A stretch of DNA of 64,000 bases from Methylacidiphilales bacterium (GCA_026225555.1 JAMFSY010000114.1:62001-126000); one strand, 5' to 3'; positions 26,401 to 35,618 are shown, numbered from the stretch's first letter. Numbers and translations: made by a program. Notes: generated from the letters alone by a model not told the origin.

Positions 26401-26878
26401 TCGCGCCGCCGGGATTATTGGTAATTTGGGCGGTCCCAGCGGAGGAACTGTTGGAAAATTGGGTCTGGCCGTTCAGATTATTGACGATGATGGCCTCTCC
26501 CGCTTCGGCGCTGTTTTGGAAAGAGAGGGCCCCCGAGGTGACGGAAAACGTCGGACGGTTGGAAGAGGTACCCGTGATGCCATCTCCCGTTAGGCCAAGT
26601 GACTGCCCGGAAAGGGTGAAGGTGTAGGCCTGGGTGGTGGGAGTGAAAGCAATCGTTCCTATCCCTGTGCTGGCGCTGAAAGTCACCGAGGTCGTGCCGG
26701 TGTTGCCGAACGTCGCCGTGCCGTCGGAGGCAGGCACATCATTGGAACTCCAATTCGATCCGGTATTCCAGTCACCCGTCGCCCCAACCCAGTCTTGCGC
26801 CGGGGCTTGTAAAGGGAGAATGAAGGCTCCTACAGCAAGAAAAGCGGACAGGGTAAGCTTGGAGTTAAATAGATTCAT
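23483..26878 (-). CDS. autotransporter with PATR and about 19 short tandem repeats
   Basis: This 1131-residue protein is a type V autotransporter. It has a signal peptide (cleavage near LQAPAQ|DWVG) and a GNW-type N-terminal segment (TGDWNTGSNWSSNDVP). A run of about 19 imperfect 19-20-residue repeats follows (residues about 120-485; consensus TxFxxxSTAGSATITNxxGG, predicted beta-helix). Then come an autotransporter-associated strand repeat (LTLSGNNTFSGGTTVELGTL) and a C-terminal barrel of about 270 residues ending in Phe (VKVGF). It would display the repeat passenger on the outer surface, perhaps for adhesion. ATG at 26878 is preferred to an in-frame TTG at 26890; neither has a clear Shine-Dalgarno. 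Confidence 0.88.
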   Translation of the reverse strand: MNLFNSKLTLSAFLAVGAFILPLQAPAQDWVGATGDWNTGSNWSSNDVPASDGTATFGNTGTTSVTFSASTGIGTIAFTPTTQAYTFTLSGQSLGLTGDGITGTSSNRPTFSVTSGALSFQNSAEAGEAIIVNNLNGQTQFSNSSSAGTAQITNNPGGATLFYDNSTAGSANIQTAGTTTYFSGNSTAGSATLTNTFNQNIGGALFYGNATAGNATIYNTGGYTAFEGTATAGSATITNNLDSSNNIGYTDFESTDAGTATIINENGAGTYFHGTATGDHVQITNENGGYITLNGTSDLQNAQIANTNGTSIFEDTTTAGQATITNTQGGSAQFEASSNAGSASITNKNGTTAFSSTASASTATITNDNKGTTVFTDTSTAANSNITNKNTGTTVFESSGTAESAAITNQTGGTTTFKNTSTAANATINNKANSSTTFTNHSVASDAVITNQANGTTYFKGRSSGETASIVNKAGGALDISGLKTAGTTLGTVDGAGNVYLGGKNLTLLGRKDNAAPVISGVISDGGTAGGTGGSLTLDSADSLTLSGNNTFSGGTTVELGTLKVGSSTALGTGDLTVLGGTIRVSGNSTPTDLNVAGDYTQSGGTLRLGIYGGATGDNDTLVVGGNTVTFGSGSTLKLGFPGGVTTVASNTTYDLVHDADGGITGEFGTVQGLKDFSLAPGQFATLAYTSTDVTLYFRQYLGITPGLTPNQQSVANYIDTLEPTVFTGKIGDLINNIYPLTSNAASLGSALDQLSPQSLQIYSQIAFNNATFNNQQLNNHLANLRDGLTGFDGSQMTYSDASMAPLLSSIQSRLLAWSPASTPGLLSDTSSPLLGGVNMTEPKDLKSVVNPEPVDPWSTFVSGNVILADINHSADIAHQDYTTGSVTLGADYRIDRHFTAGALLAYGHTDADTDHIGSQLTVDSYSPGLFASYVDGGWYGNAMASYGYNSYTSDRNVSIGAISGDNHGATQGNQYNGNLTGGYEFQRGGWKFGPTASVQYVNLGIDSFNESGPTALNISHQNAESFRSQFGIEARYAMRVGSLFLTPHLSASWQHEFLDDSRGITGQFDGVGPGSFTVQTDQPDRDSAFIDAGINVDLNQTITLFADYETEAGGDRFFGESVQAGVKVGF

Positions 26879-26906
26879 ATATTTTAGCAAAGGGAATGAA
26901 GGCAGA

Positions 26907-26980
26907 CCTTAGAATGCCAATGTTGGCTGACAATCCATTTAACGACATTCTAAGGGCAAAAAAGTAAACTCTTAGAATCT
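26907..26980. promoter_or_regulatory. three copies of a CTTAGAAT site in the divergent promoter region
   Basis: CCTTAGAATG at 26907-26916 and its exact reverse complement CATTCTAAGG at 26946-26955 form a 10-bp inverted pair. A third copy, CTTAGAAT, lies at 26971-26978. They occupy the 231-base gap between the divergent autotransporter and urease genes and look like operator sites for an unknown regulator. Confidence 0.5.
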
Positions 26981-27109
26981 TCGACTGGAGGCAGTCCTTC
27001 TTGAGGTCTTTTTTCCAAAGGCCGGTGGCGTGAAGGCTCGAAGGTGGATTTTTCAGCTGGGATCGAAAGAGCTTTCGCCTCTGAAATTTCTTTGCTTAAC
27101 ATCCACCTG

Positions 27110-27412
27110 ATGCACCTCTCTCCCCGGGAATCGGAAAAGCTGCTGATCGTGGTGGCCGCGGACCTGGCTCGGCGGCGGCAACAGCGGGGACTCAAGCTCA
27201 ACTATCCGGAGTCGGTCGCCATTATCACCTACGAGATCATGGAGGGCGCGCGCGATGGGCGGAGCGTTTCCGAATTGATGAGCTTTGGCGCGACTTTGCT
27301 CAAGCGTTCCGACGTGATGGACGGCATCGCCGAGATGATCCATGAGGTCCAGGTAGAGGCCACCTTTCCCGACGGCACCAAACTCGTGACGGTCCACCAT
27401 CCGATTCGCTGA
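27110..27412 (+). CDS. ureA: urease gamma subunit
   Basis: This 100-residue protein has the exact canonical UreA length and sequence pattern ([35 protein letters not shown]-type end [16 protein letters not shown]). It is the small structural subunit of nickel-dependent urease, which hydrolyses urea to ammonia and carbamate. The frame extends upstream to a GTG at 27044 with a GAAGG before it, but the family begins at ATG 27110, so I chose that. It heads a seven-gene ureABCEFGD operon. Confidence 0.95.
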   Translation: MHLSPRESEKLLIVVAADLARRRQQRGLKLNYPESVAIITYEIMEGARDGRSVSELMSFGATLLKRSDVMDGIAEMIHEVQVEATFPDGTKLVTVHHPIR

Positions 27413-27423
27413 AAGATATCCTT

Positions 27424-27738
27424 ATGATTCCCGGAGAAATCATTCCCGCCGATGCGCCGCCCCTGGAGGCCAATGCCGGTCTGCCGATCCAGACCATCGT
27501 CGTGGCCAATTCGGGGGATCGTCCTATTCAGGTGGGGAGTCATTTTCATTTTTTCGAAGTGAACGAGGCGCTGCAATTCGACCGCCCCGGCGCGCGGGGT
27601 TTTCGCTTGAATATCCCTGCCGGCACCGCGGTGCGCTTTGAGCCCGGCGACCGCCGTGAAGTCGAGTTGGTCGCCCTGGCCGGTCGGCGCGAAGTTTATG
27701 GATTGAATAACAAGGTCAACGGCCCCTTATCGAAATAA
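27424..27738 (+). CDS. ureB: urease beta subunit
   Basis: This 104-residue protein is Ure[13 protein letters not shown] at the start, then [37 protein letters not shown] and a [10 protein letters not shown] end. It packs between UreA and UreC in the (ABC)3 enzyme and shapes the active-site flap region. It lies 11 bases after ureA. Length is usual for the family. Confidence 0.96.
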   Translation: MIPGEIIPADAPPLEANAGLPIQTIVVANSGDRPIQVGSHFHFFEVNEALQFDRPGARGFRLNIPAGTAVRFEPGDRREVELVALAGRREVYGLNNKVNGPLSK

Positions 27739-27744
27739 CCGCTT

Positions 27745-29472
27745 ATGCCCCTCCACCTCACCCGTCGGCAATATGCGGAAATGTTCGGCCCCACGGTGGG
27801 CGACCGGGTGCGTCTCGGCGATACCGATCTTCTCATTGAAGTTGAACGCGACCTGATCGCGGAGCACGGCGGCTATGGCAACGAGGTCAAGTTCGGCGGG
27901 GGCAAGGTCATCCGCGACGGCATGGGCCAATCGCCCCTCGCGCTCGATGCCGAGTCACTCGATCTCGTCATCACCAATGCGGTGATCCTCGATGCCGTTC
28001 AGGGTGTGATCAAGGCCGACATTGGCATCAAGCACGGCCGCATCGTCGGCATTGGCCACGCGGGCAACCCGCTGATTCAAACCGGTGTGACGATGATCAT
28101 CGGTGCGGCCACCGAAGTCATCGCGGGAGAGGGCTGCATCGTCACGGCGGGGGGGATCGATTCCCACATCCACTTCATCTGTCCCCAGCAGATCGAACAC
28201 GCGCTGGCGAGCGGCGTGACCACCATGCTCGGCGGCGGCACGGGCCCGGCCACCGGCACGAATGCGACGACCTGCACGCCGGGAAAATGGAACCTCTTTC
28301 GCATGCTCGAGGCGGCGGAATCTTTCCCGATGAATCTCGGCTTTCTCGGCAAGGGCAATTGCTCCACGCCCGAGCCGTTGCGCGAACAGGTCCTGGCCGG
28401 GGCCATCGGATTGAAACTGCATGAGGACTGGGGCACGACTCCGGCGGCCATCGATACGTGTCTCGGTGTCGCAGACGAACTCGACGTGCAGGTGGCAATC
28501 CACACCGACACGCTGAACGAATCCGGTTTCGTCGAGGATTCGATTCGCGCCTTCAAGGGCCGCACGATTCACACTTTCCATTCCGAAGGTGCCGGAGGCG
28601 GCCACGCGCCCGACATCATCCGCGTCTGCGGCGAGGCCAACGTGCTTCCCTCTTCCACGAACCCGACGCGGCCTTATACGGTGAACACGCTGGATGAGCA
28701 TCTCGACATGCTCATGGTTTGCCATCACCTCGACTCGAAGATCCCCGAGGATGTCGCGTTCGCCGAATCGCGCATTCGCCCGGAGACCATCGCCGCTGAG
28801 GATTTGCTGCACGATCTGGGCGCGTTTTCGATGATGTCCAGCGATAGCCAGGCGATGGGCCGCGTGGGTGAGGTCATCACCCGGACGTGGCAGACGGCAC
28901 ACAAAATGAAGACGCAGTTTGGCCGGCTTGAGACCGCCATGCACGGCGCGTCGGATAATTTTCGTGCCCTGCGCTACATTGCCAAGTATACGATCAACCC
29001 GGCGATCAGCCACGGCATCGCCCATGAAGTCGGCTCGGTGGAAGTCGGTAAGCTCGCCGATCTCGTGGTGTGGAAACCGGCTTTTTTCGGCGTGAAACCG
29101 GAGCTGATCCTGAAAGGCGGCCTGATCGCGATGGCCAACATGGGCGACCCAAATGCCTCCATCCCCACGCCGCAGCCGACCTTTTATCGGCCCCAGTTTG
29201 CCGCTCATGGTCGCGCGCTTTTTTCCACTTCGGTGACGTTTGTCAGCGGCGCAGCCTTGAGTTCCGGCGTGCTCAGTCCGCTCGGCCTTTCGAAGCGTCT
29301 CGTCGCGGTGCGCAATACGCGTAAGATCACGAAGCGCGATCTGCTTTGGAATGACGCACTGCCGAAGATCGAGGTCGATCCCGAGACCTACACAGTCAAG
29401 GCGGATGGCCGCGAGCTGCGTTGCGAACCAGCCTCCGTGCTGCCCCTGGCCCAGCGCTACTTCCTTTTCTAG
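27745..29472 (+). CDS. ureC: urease alpha (catalytic) subunit
   Basis: This 575-residue protein carries all urease active-site residues: nickel ligands His141 and His143 (SHIHFICPQ), the carbamylated Lys224 (GLKLHEDWG), His253, His279 and Asp367, and the mobile-flap Cys326-His327 (MVCHHLDS). These are the Klebsiella residues shifted by seven, so the enzyme should be functional. It follows ureB by 6 bases. Accessory genes ureEFGD downstream load nickel; no nickel or urea transporter is in the window. Confidence 0.97.
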   Translation: MPLHLTRRQYAEMFGPTVGDRVRLGDTDLLIEVERDLIAEHGGYGNEVKFGGGKVIRDGMGQSPLALDAESLDLVITNAVILDAVQGVIKADIGIKHGRIVGIGHAGNPLIQTGVTMIIGAATEVIAGEGCIVTAGGIDSHIHFICPQQIEHALASGVTTMLGGGTGPATGTNATTCTPGKWNLFRMLEAAESFPMNLGFLGKGNCSTPEPLREQVLAGAIGLKLHEDWGTTPAAIDTCLGVADELDVQVAIHTDTLNESGFVEDSIRAFKGRTIHTFHSEGAGGGHAPDIIRVCGEANVLPSSTNPTRPYTVNTLDEHLDMLMVCHHLDSKIPEDVAFAESRIRPETIAAEDLLHDLGAFSMMSSDSQAMGRVGEVITRTWQTAHKMKTQFGRLETAMHGASDNFRALRYIAKYTINPAISHGIAHEVGSVEVGKLADLVVWKPAFFGVKPELILKGGLIAMANMGDPNASIPTPQPTFYRPQFAAHGRALFSTSVTFVSGAALSSGVLSPLGLSKRLVAVRNTRKITKRDLLWNDALPKIEVDPETYTVKADGRELRCEPASVLPLAQRYFLF

Positions 29473-29474
29473 TC

Positions 29475-29933
29475 ATGACCGAGCCGCAGATTATTCGCGG
29501 GCCCTGGCCCCACCCGGTGAAGAGCGGTTCACGGATCGATCTGGAGGTAGATCGTTCTACACTGCTCAAACGCCGCTGGCGCGGTACGGCGAAAGATGGT
29601 TCGGAATTCGGCTTCGATCTCGAAACTCCGCTGGCCGACGGGACGGTCTTTTTCGCGACCGAAGAGACTCACTACGTCCTGGCCCAAAAGGCCGAGCCGG
29701 TTTTGCAGGTCGTGCTGCACGATCCCACACAGGCCGCGCATGTCGCGTGGTCGCTGGGCAATCTTCACTTTCCCATCCAGGTGAAGCCGGACTTGATCGT
29801 GGTGGCGGACGATCCCGCGATTCGCCTTTATCTTGAGCGCGACCACGTGAAGTTCGTGGCTACCACTGGGGTCTTCCATCCAATCAAAGCCGCCGGCCAT
29901 CATCACGATCATAGCCACGGCCATGGACATTGA
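29475..29933 (+). CDS. ureE: urease accessory protein UreE, nickel metallochaperone
   Basis: This 152-residue protein has the UreE N-terminal peptide-binding domain (RSTLLKRRWRGTAKDG), a C-terminal metal-binding domain (HVAWSLGNLHFPIQV) and a His-rich tail ([11 protein letters not shown]) that binds extra nickel. ATG at 29475 lies 2 bases after the ureC stop. It delivers nickel to the UreG-UreF-UreD complex. The end overlaps ureF by 11 bases. Confidence 0.93.
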   Translation: MTEPQIIRGPWPHPVKSGSRIDLEVDRSTLLKRRWRGTAKDGSEFGFDLETPLADGTVFFATEETHYVLAQKAEPVLQVVLHDPTQAAHVAWSLGNLHFPIQVKPDLIVVADDPAIRLYLERDHVKFVATTGVFHPIKAAGHHHDHSHGHGH

Positions 29934-30600
29934 TTGGTTGCCCGCACTGCTGCAAACCAGCGATCCGCTTTTCCCCACGGGCGCTTATGCCCATTCGGCG
30001 GGCCTGGAGGAAATGGCGGCGCTCGGAGTCGTCCGCGATGAAAAGTCCCTCGAGAATTATCTGGTGAGACATCTCGTGCCGCTGCTGCAAAATCTGGAGC
30101 TGCCTTACCTCCATTTCGCCTATGCGGCGGCGCGGGAGAGCGACCTCGTCGCGCTGGCCGGATTGAGCCGGGAAATCGATGCCTGGAAACTGGCTGGCGA
30201 GGCGCGTTCCGCCAGTCTCCAACTCGGTTCGCGCCGACTGGAATCGGCCCGCCGTATTTTTCCTCATCCCATCTGGCCGCTATTTTCCGCGCAGGAAATC
30301 GCCCCGCATCAGTTGATCGTTTATGCTCTTCAAATGTCGGCCTGCGGTGTCCCGCTGGAAGCCGCCTTGCTTGGCTATGCCTACCAGACGCTCTCCGGCG
30401 CGGGCAGTGCCTCGCTGAAGTTGATTCGAATCGGGCAGGAAGGCGTGCAACGCGTTTTGACAACCGCCCTCGTGGAAATACGGGACATCATTCCCTTGGC
30501 ACTCGCGGTCAGGCGCGCCGATGCGGGCTGGTTCAATCCGCTGCTGGAAATCGCGGCGATGCGGCATGCCGTGGCGAACGAAAGGCTCTTTATCTCATGA
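29923..30600 (+). CDS. ureF: urease accessory protein UreF
   Basis: This 225-residue, mostly helical protein is UreF: it begins [21 protein letters not shown] with the conserved SGLE-like AGLEEM segment and has the [19 protein letters not shown] region. It acts with UreD and UreG as a gate and GTPase regulator during nickel insertion into urease. It overlaps ureE by 11 bases and ureG by 4. Confidence 0.93.
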   Translation: MDIDWLPALLQTSDPLFPTGAYAHSAGLEEMAALGVVRDEKSLENYLVRHLVPLLQNLELPYLHFAYAAARESDLVALAGLSREIDAWKLAGEARSASLQLGSRRLESARRIFPHPIWPLFSAQEIAPHQLIVYALQMSACGVPLEAALLGYAYQTLSGAGSASLKLIRIGQEGVQRVLTTALVEIRDIIPLALAVRRADAGWFNPLLEIAAMRHAVANERLFIS

Positions 30601-31199
30601 AAGTTCTACGCATTGGCATCGGTGGGCCGGTCGGCTCGGGCAAGACCATGTTGACCTGGCGGCTCTGCCAATGGTTGCGCGAGGAGTATTCCCTTGGCGT
30701 GATCACGAACGATATTTACACGCGCGAAGATGCCGAGTTCCTCGTCCGCCAGGAGGCGCTGCCTGCCGACCGTGTGCTCGGGGTGGAAACCGGCGGTTGT
30801 CCGCACACGGCCATTCGTGACGACACCAGCATGAACCTCGCGGCCGTGGCGGAACTCGAAGCGCGCCATGCCGATTTGCAGATCATCATCATCGAAAGCG
30901 GCGGCGATAATCTCTCCGCTACCTTTTCGCCCGAACTTGTCGAGGCCTTCATCTACGTCATCGACGTCGCGGAAGGAGACAAGATTCCGCGCAAGGGCGG
31001 CCCGGCCATTCGCCACAGCGACCTGCTCCTGATCAACAAGATCGATCTCGCGCCCTACGTCGGGGCGGACCTTGCGGTGATGGATCGCGATGCGCGCCTG
31101 ATGCGCGGCGACCGGCCCTTTATTTTCGCCGATCTCAAAACGGAAAAGGGCAAGGATGCGATTCTGGCCTGGTTGAAGAAGGAATATCTTTTCGTGTGA
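30597..31199 (+). CDS. ureG: urease accessory GTPase UreG
   Basis: This 200-residue GTPase has a P-loop at residues 9-17 (GGPVGSGKT), the [13 protein letters not shown] segment, a metal-binding Cys-Pro-His in [13 protein letters not shown], and the guanine-specificity NKID motif in [11 protein letters not shown]. It powers nickel delivery to apo-urease. Its start overlaps ureF by 4 bases and its stop overlaps ureD by 1, so translation of the chain is coupled. Confidence 0.96.
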   Translation: MKVLRIGIGGPVGSGKTMLTWRLCQWLREEYSLGVITNDIYTREDAEFLVRQEALPADRVLGVETGGCPHTAIRDDTSMNLAAVAELEARHADLQIIIIESGGDNLSATFSPELVEAFIYVIDVAEGDKIPRKGGPAIRHSDLLLINKIDLAPYVGADLAVMDRDARLMRGDRPFIFADLKTEKGKDAILAWLKKEYLFV

Positions 31200-32041
31200 T
31201 GGAAGCGCTGGCCGCGCTCCCGGCGCGAAACGGGCTGCGGGGGCATCTGCGGCTGGTTTGTAGCGCGGACGAAAACGGACGAAGCTTCCTGCGCGAGCAG
31301 TCGGTCGCCGTGCCGATGCACCTGAGCAAGCCGTTTTGGGACCACGGCGTCCTGGTCGTGAATGTGATCAACCCGACCGCCGGACTGCTTGCGGGGGATT
31401 TTGTCGAGGTGATGGTCTCAGTCGAGTCGGGCGCGAAATTGGTGCTGACCACGCCGAGCGCCACACGCGTCCACGATACGCAGTTGGGCGAGGCGCGGGT
31501 GGAGCAGGTGTTTTCGATTGCCGCGGATGCACGATTGGAGGTCTGGCCGGAAATTCTGATTCCCCAAGGTAGCGCGCGCTATCACCAGAAAACGCGCATT
31601 GAAATCGAAGCGGGCGGTGAACTTCTTTTCATGGAAGCCCTCGCGCCGGGCCGCGTCGCTTTCGGTGAAGTTTTCGCCTTCGAACGTTTGGATTGGGAAA
31701 CGGATATCCTGTATTGCGGCAGGAAAATCGCGCGGGAACGCTATGTGATCACGCGGGAAAACGGATCATTGGAAGCGCTTCAAGCCGCTTTTCCACAGGC
31801 TTACCAGGCGAGCCTTTTTCTGGTGAGCGAACGCATCTCCGATCACGCGCCTTGCTGGAAATTGCTGCGACAGCTCCAGGGTGAACATGTCTGGCTGGGC
31901 TTCAGCCGGTTGAGCCAGGCGGGCTGGACGATCAAGTTATTGGCGCGCGACAGCCTGGCGCTCCGACGCGCGCTGGCCGCGATTCGCGCGGCGCTCTACG
32001 CCTCGGCTGGGTGGCCCGATTCTGCGCTCAGGAAATTATAG
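31199..32041 (+). CDS. ureD: urease accessory protein UreD (UreH)
   Basis: This 280-residue protein is UreD: HLRLVCSADENGRSFLREQ near the start, NPTAGLLAGD, and the ARVEQVFSIAADARLEVWPEILIPQ strand region. UreD scaffolds UreF and UreG on apo-urease. ATG at 31199 is preferred over a GTG three bases earlier because it uses the last base of the ureG stop. UreD at the end of the operon, rather than first as in Klebsiella, is common outside the enterics. A cyclase gene converges 27 bases beyond the stop. Confidence 0.92.
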   Translation: MEALAALPARNGLRGHLRLVCSADENGRSFLREQSVAVPMHLSKPFWDHGVLVVNVINPTAGLLAGDFVEVMVSVESGAKLVLTTPSATRVHDTQLGEARVEQVFSIAADARLEVWPEILIPQGSARYHQKTRIEIEAGGELLFMEALAPGRVAFGEVFAFERLDWETDILYCGRKIARERYVITRENGSLEALQAAFPQAYQASLFLVSERISDHAPCWKLLRQLQGEHVWLGFSRLSQAGWTIKLLARDSLALRRALAAIRAALYASAGWPDSALRKL

Positions 32042-32068
32042 GACATTTCCTGGCGGGCGTGTCGGGCA

Positions 32069-34711
32069 CTACTTCCCATCTTTTGCGAGTTGGATGGCGG
32101 CTTGAATTCCAAGTGCGCGCCCTTCCTTCCAGCCTTCGCGAAAAGCGGGCTCCGGCACAAGTTGGTGGAGATGATCCAAGGCGCGTTGATACGAGATCTT
32201 TTCCGTCACCGAAAAGGCCAGCGCCAGCGCTTCCCGCTGGGCCGAAGCCGCTCCATAAAGTCGCACGGCGCGGGCAGCCTGATTCTCGACCGCATAGATG
32301 TCGGCCAGCCCTTCCAGGGCGTAGGGCACTGACCAGTTGTTGCCGAGATCCCGGGTGATGGTCAGGGCCTCCCAGATATATCGCTGCGCCGAGGCGTAAT
32401 CTCCGGCCGCGAAGCAAACCCGGCCGAGGCTGCCGGTGATCAGGCTGATCGCCCAGCGATCTCCGATGGTTTGGAAAGCCTCGATGGCCTTTTGCTTGGC
32501 AGCCCGCGCCGCGGCAAAATCTCCGCTCCGGGCGGCGAGAGTTCCCAGGCCGTGCAGAGACATGGCCTTGACCCGTTCCAGATTCAATTCCTCTCCCATT
32601 TTCTGTGCCCGCTCGAAGTGTTGCCGGGCGGCGGAATTATTTCCCTCGTTGGCTTCAACGAAACCAATGAAGGCCTCGATCAGCGCGGCCTGATCGATCT
32701 TGCCCACACTCTCATAAAGTCTTTGCGCGGCCCGGCAATGCTTCAGCGCCTCGATGTCGCGATCCTGGGCCCACGACATCCTTCCCGCGCCGAGTTCCGC
32801 CTTCGCCTGGACCTCCAATTCGACCGAATCATCCATGCGGGCGAGCAGCGCCTGAAATTGGCCGGATCCCTCGGTCAAATAACTGCGGACCTCCCAGTAG
32901 CGGGTCAGCGCACCGGCCAGACGCAGGCCGAGCCCGATCGTTTCCTGGCTGCCCAAACTGGTGCGCAACGCGAGATCCAGGTTGGGATGCTCGACGCTTA
33001 ATTTCTCCAGCCAGACTTTCTGATCCGGGCCAAAAAGGTGGGGCTCGATTTCCTCGGCAAAGCGAACGAAGAACTCGAGATGCTTCCGGCGGTAAGCGGC
33101 GGTCTCGCCGTGCTGGTTGAGCTTCTCCTCCGCATAATCGTAGATCGATTCCAGCATGGTGTAACGCGTCTCCCCCGCAGGGCCGGTCTCGACCATCACG
33201 AGCGATTTTTCCACCAGGGAATAAAGCAGGTCGAAGACCTCCGCCGAGGCGATGCCGTCACCCGCGCAGACCGCCTCCGCCATCTCCAGCGTGCGGCCCA
33301 CCACAAAGACCGCGAGTCGCCGCAACAAAATCCGTTCCGGCTCCGAGAGGAGATCGTAACTCCAGTCGATCAGCGCGCCGAGCGTCTGTTGCCGGGGCAG
33401 GGCCGTGCGGCTGCCACCGGTCAGGAGCCGGAACCGGTCGTCGAGCCGGGTCAGGATTTGGGGGAGAGGCAGGACCTTCACCCGTGCCGCCGCCAGTTCC
33501 AAGGCGAGGGGAATGCCATCCAGGCGCCAGCAAATCCTCGCCACCAGCGCAGCGTTCTCCGGGGTTAAGGCAAAGCCGGGATGGATCGCCGCCGCGCGCT
33601 CGACGAAGAGCTGCACCGCTTCGAAATCTCCCAGTCGGTCGAGTTCCAGCGTTCCGCCGGATCGTCCAAAATCGGGAACGGCCAGCGCGGAAACGGACCA
33701 GATGACTTCGCCCTCGATGCTCAGCGGTTCGCGGCTGCTGGCAATGATTTTGAGCTGCGGACAATGACGAAGCAGCGTTGTGGAGATTTGCGCACAGGCC
33801 GAGATGAGATGCTCGCAGTTATCGAGCACCAGCAGCAGGTTCCGCGCGCGCAACGCCTCGATGAGCGTGCTTAATGGCGCGCGATCCGGTTCCTCCCGAA
33901 TATTGACGGCGTTGAGAATCGCCTCCGGGATAAGCTCGGGATCGGAAATGGTGGAAAGCTCTACCAGCCACACTCCATGGGGAAATTGGTCGAGAAGCTC
34001 GGCCGCCACCTGGAGGGAAAGGCGGGTCTTGCCCGTGCCGCCGGTGCCGGTCAGCGTGAGCAGGCGGGTGGTGCCAATCAGCCGCTTGAGTTCCGCCATT
34101 TCCCGTTCGCGTCCGACGAAGCTGGTAACCTGCGCGGGCAGGTTATTGGGAAGGACTTCCAGTGAGCGGAGAGGGGGGAAATCCGTGGGCAGATCCTTGG
34201 CCACCAGTTGGAAAATCCGTTCAGGCCGGCTGAGATCCTTGAGCCGCCTCTCGCCGAGATCGCGCATGGAAATCTCATCGGGAAGGAAGGTGCGCACGGT
34301 CTCGGTGGTCACAAAAGTCAGCAGGGTCTGCCCGCCATGGCCGGTGGCCAGCACGCGCGCCACGCGGTTCAGGGTCGGGCCGAAGTAATCGCCATCGCGC
34401 TGCTCGGCATCGCCACTGTGTATCGCCATGCGGACCCGAAGCGGACCCGTTTCCTCCCAGGCGGCGGAGGCCAGTCTGCGTTGCGCCGTCGTGGCCGCCT
34501 GGACCGCATCCAGCGCGTGAACGAACGCGACACAAAACGCGTCACCCATGGTCTTGAAGATATGGCCGCGATATTCGGGAAAAATGCCTCGCAGCAAATC
34601 ATCATGCTGCGCCAATGCCCTGCCCATGGCCTGGGGATGCATCTCCCACAACTCGGAGCTGCGCTCGATATCGGTGAAGAGAAAGGTGACGGTTTGTCGA
34701 ACGGGTGGCAT
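32069..34711 (-). CDS. class III adenylate/guanylate cyclase - ATPase - TPR regulator
   Basis: This 880-residue protein starts with a class III cyclase domain (residues about 5-170) in which both metal-binding Asp residues (FLFTDIERSSELW and KTMGDAFCVAF) and the NRVARVL motif are present. A STAND/NB-ARC-like ATPase follows, with a P-loop (LTGTGGTGKTRLS) and Walker B (LLLVLDNCEHL), then a long TPR-rich C-terminus. There is no C-terminal HTH, unlike LuxR-type relatives. Such proteins are frequent in soil bacteria and have rarely been tested. It is convergent with the urease operon and divergent from cheW. Whether it makes cAMP or is a sensor only is unknown. Confidence 0.85.
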   Translation of the reverse strand: MPPVRQTVTFLFTDIERSSELWEMHPQAMGRALAQHDDLLRGIFPEYRGHIFKTMGDAFCVAFVHALDAVQAATTAQRRLASAAWEETGPLRVRMAIHSGDAEQRDGDYFGPTLNRVARVLATGHGGQTLLTFVTTETVRTFLPDEISMRDLGERRLKDLSRPERIFQLVAKDLPTDFPPLRSLEVLPNNLPAQVTSFVGREREMAELKRLIGTTRLLTLTGTGGTGKTRLSLQVAAELLDQFPHGVWLVELSTISDPELIPEAILNAVNIREEPDRAPLSTLIEALRARNLLLVLDNCEHLISACAQISTTLLRHCPQLKIIASSREPLSIEGEVIWSVSALAVPDFGRSGGTLELDRLGDFEAVQLFVERAAAIHPGFALTPENAALVARICWRLDGIPLALELAAARVKVLPLPQILTRLDDRFRLLTGGSRTALPRQQTLGALIDWSYDLLSEPERILLRRLAVFVVGRTLEMAEAVCAGDGIASAEVFDLLYSLVEKSLVMVETGPAGETRYTMLESIYDYAEEKLNQHGETAAYRRKHLEFFVRFAEEIEPHLFGPDQKVWLEKLSVEHPNLDLALRTSLGSQETIGLGLRLAGALTRYWEVRSYLTEGSGQFQALLARMDDSVELEVQAKAELGAGRMSWAQDRDIEALKHCRAAQRLYESVGKIDQAALIEAFIGFVEANEGNNSAARQHFERAQKMGEELNLERVKAMSLHGLGTLAARSGDFAAARAAKQKAIEAFQTIGDRWAISLITGSLGRVCFAAGDYASAQRYIWEALTITRDLGNNWSVPYALEGLADIYAVENQAARAVRLYGAASAQREALALAFSVTEKISYQRALDHLHQLVPEPAFREGWKEGRALGIQAAIQLAKDGK

Positions 34712-35112
34712 GGGTATGGGGTCCAGGATAGCTCTCGCACGTATGAGGCCAAAACTTCCTGATTTATTCTAGCAACATTATACTGTCCCAGATCGGGATA
34801 GTTTTTACATCGACGAAAAGGGATAAACCGATAATGCCCTAACGCTGAAGTCATTCGGACTAAAAAAATCTGGTATTATCAACCTGGTTGCATTATTTTC
34901 CACCCAGTTTCTCTTCAAGGGATTAAGAGGCTGGGAGAGCGGTTCTATTACTTGGATTGGATGATTTGACTCTATATTGCGATGAGCTTCAAGGATTGCG
35001 GTTGCCAGTAACGTGCATTTTAGGAAATGCCGAGTAGGTTTTACGAATCTCATAGGATCGAAATATCCTACTGGGTAAAACATAAGGGTGAGGATGGAAT
35101 AACACGGGAAAG
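34712..35112. other. A+T-rich divergent intergenic region before the chemosensory operon
   Basis: These 401 bases lie between the divergent cyclase and cheW genes and are clearly A+T richer than the flanks. I see no RNA gene. A 6-bp inverted repeat (TAGGAT and ATCCTA, around 35053-35071) lies about 45 bases before cheW and could be an operator. A gene fragment cannot be excluded, but no frame has recognisable similarity. CGGGAAAG just before ATG 35113 is a plausible ribosome site. Confidence 0.4.
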
Positions 35113-35610
35113 ATGACTACGGTTATGGGCTCTCCATCTACTAGAAATATTGACGAGCTAGCCTCTCAATTGGTCCTTTTTGGTCTGGATGACCAACGCT
35201 ACGCCCTGCGGCTTTCCGCGGTGGAACAGATCGTTCGCATGGTTGAGATCACGTCTCTACCTCATGCGCCCGGGATTATCTCCGGGATCATTAATATCCG
35301 CGGACGGGTCGTTCCCGTCTTCGATATCCGGCAACGATTCCATCTGCCGGAAAGGGAGATCGGCCTGAGCGATCACCTGCTCGTGGCGCGCGCGGCGCAA
35401 CGGACGGTGGCGTTGGTGGTGGACAAGGTCCTGGGCGTGACGGCGCGGTCCGCCGGGGAGATGACCTCCACGGATCGGATTTTCTCGGGTCTCGCCTATA
35501 TCGAAGGCGTGATGAAACTCGAGGACGGTTTGGTGTTCATTCATGACCTCGACACCTTTCTTTCCGCCGATGAGAAAGCCATGATGGAGCGCGCGCTGGC
35601 GCCGGTCTAG
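35113..35610 (+). CDS. cheW: CheW-type coupling protein (WspB-like position)
   Basis: This 165-residue protein is a single CheW domain: LVLFGLDDQRYALRLSAVEQI, ISGIINIRGRVVPVFDIR, and VDKVLGV. It couples chemoreceptors to CheA. It is the first gene of a seven-gene chemosensory operon and is 8 bases from the cheR gene. In gene content the operon matches the Wsp system, in which WspB is a simple CheW. Confidence 0.93.
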   Translation: MTTVMGSPSTRNIDELASQLVLFGLDDQRYALRLSAVEQIVRMVEITSLPHAPGIISGIINIRGRVVPVFDIRQRFHLPEREIGLSDHLLVARAAQRTVALVVDKVLGVTARSAGEMTSTDRIFSGLAYIEGVMKLEDGLVFIHDLDTFLSADEKAMMERALAPV

Positions 35611-35618
35611 GAGCTGCC

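Noticed and set aside
25430..26520. CRISPR-like array suggested by regular repeats
   Set aside because: The repeats are degenerate, about 60 bases, in frame and encode a beta-helix passenger; there are no identical repeats with unique spacers.
27955..29208. 417-codon minus-strand open frame opposite ureC
   Set aside because: Antisense shadow of the urease catalytic subunit; Arg/His/Gly-rich with no domain.
34827..34834. ACCGATAA resembling a sigma-28 -10 box upstream of cheW
   Set aside because: No TAAA-type -35 at the required distance (34808-34815 reads CATCGACG) and nearly 280 bases from the gene.
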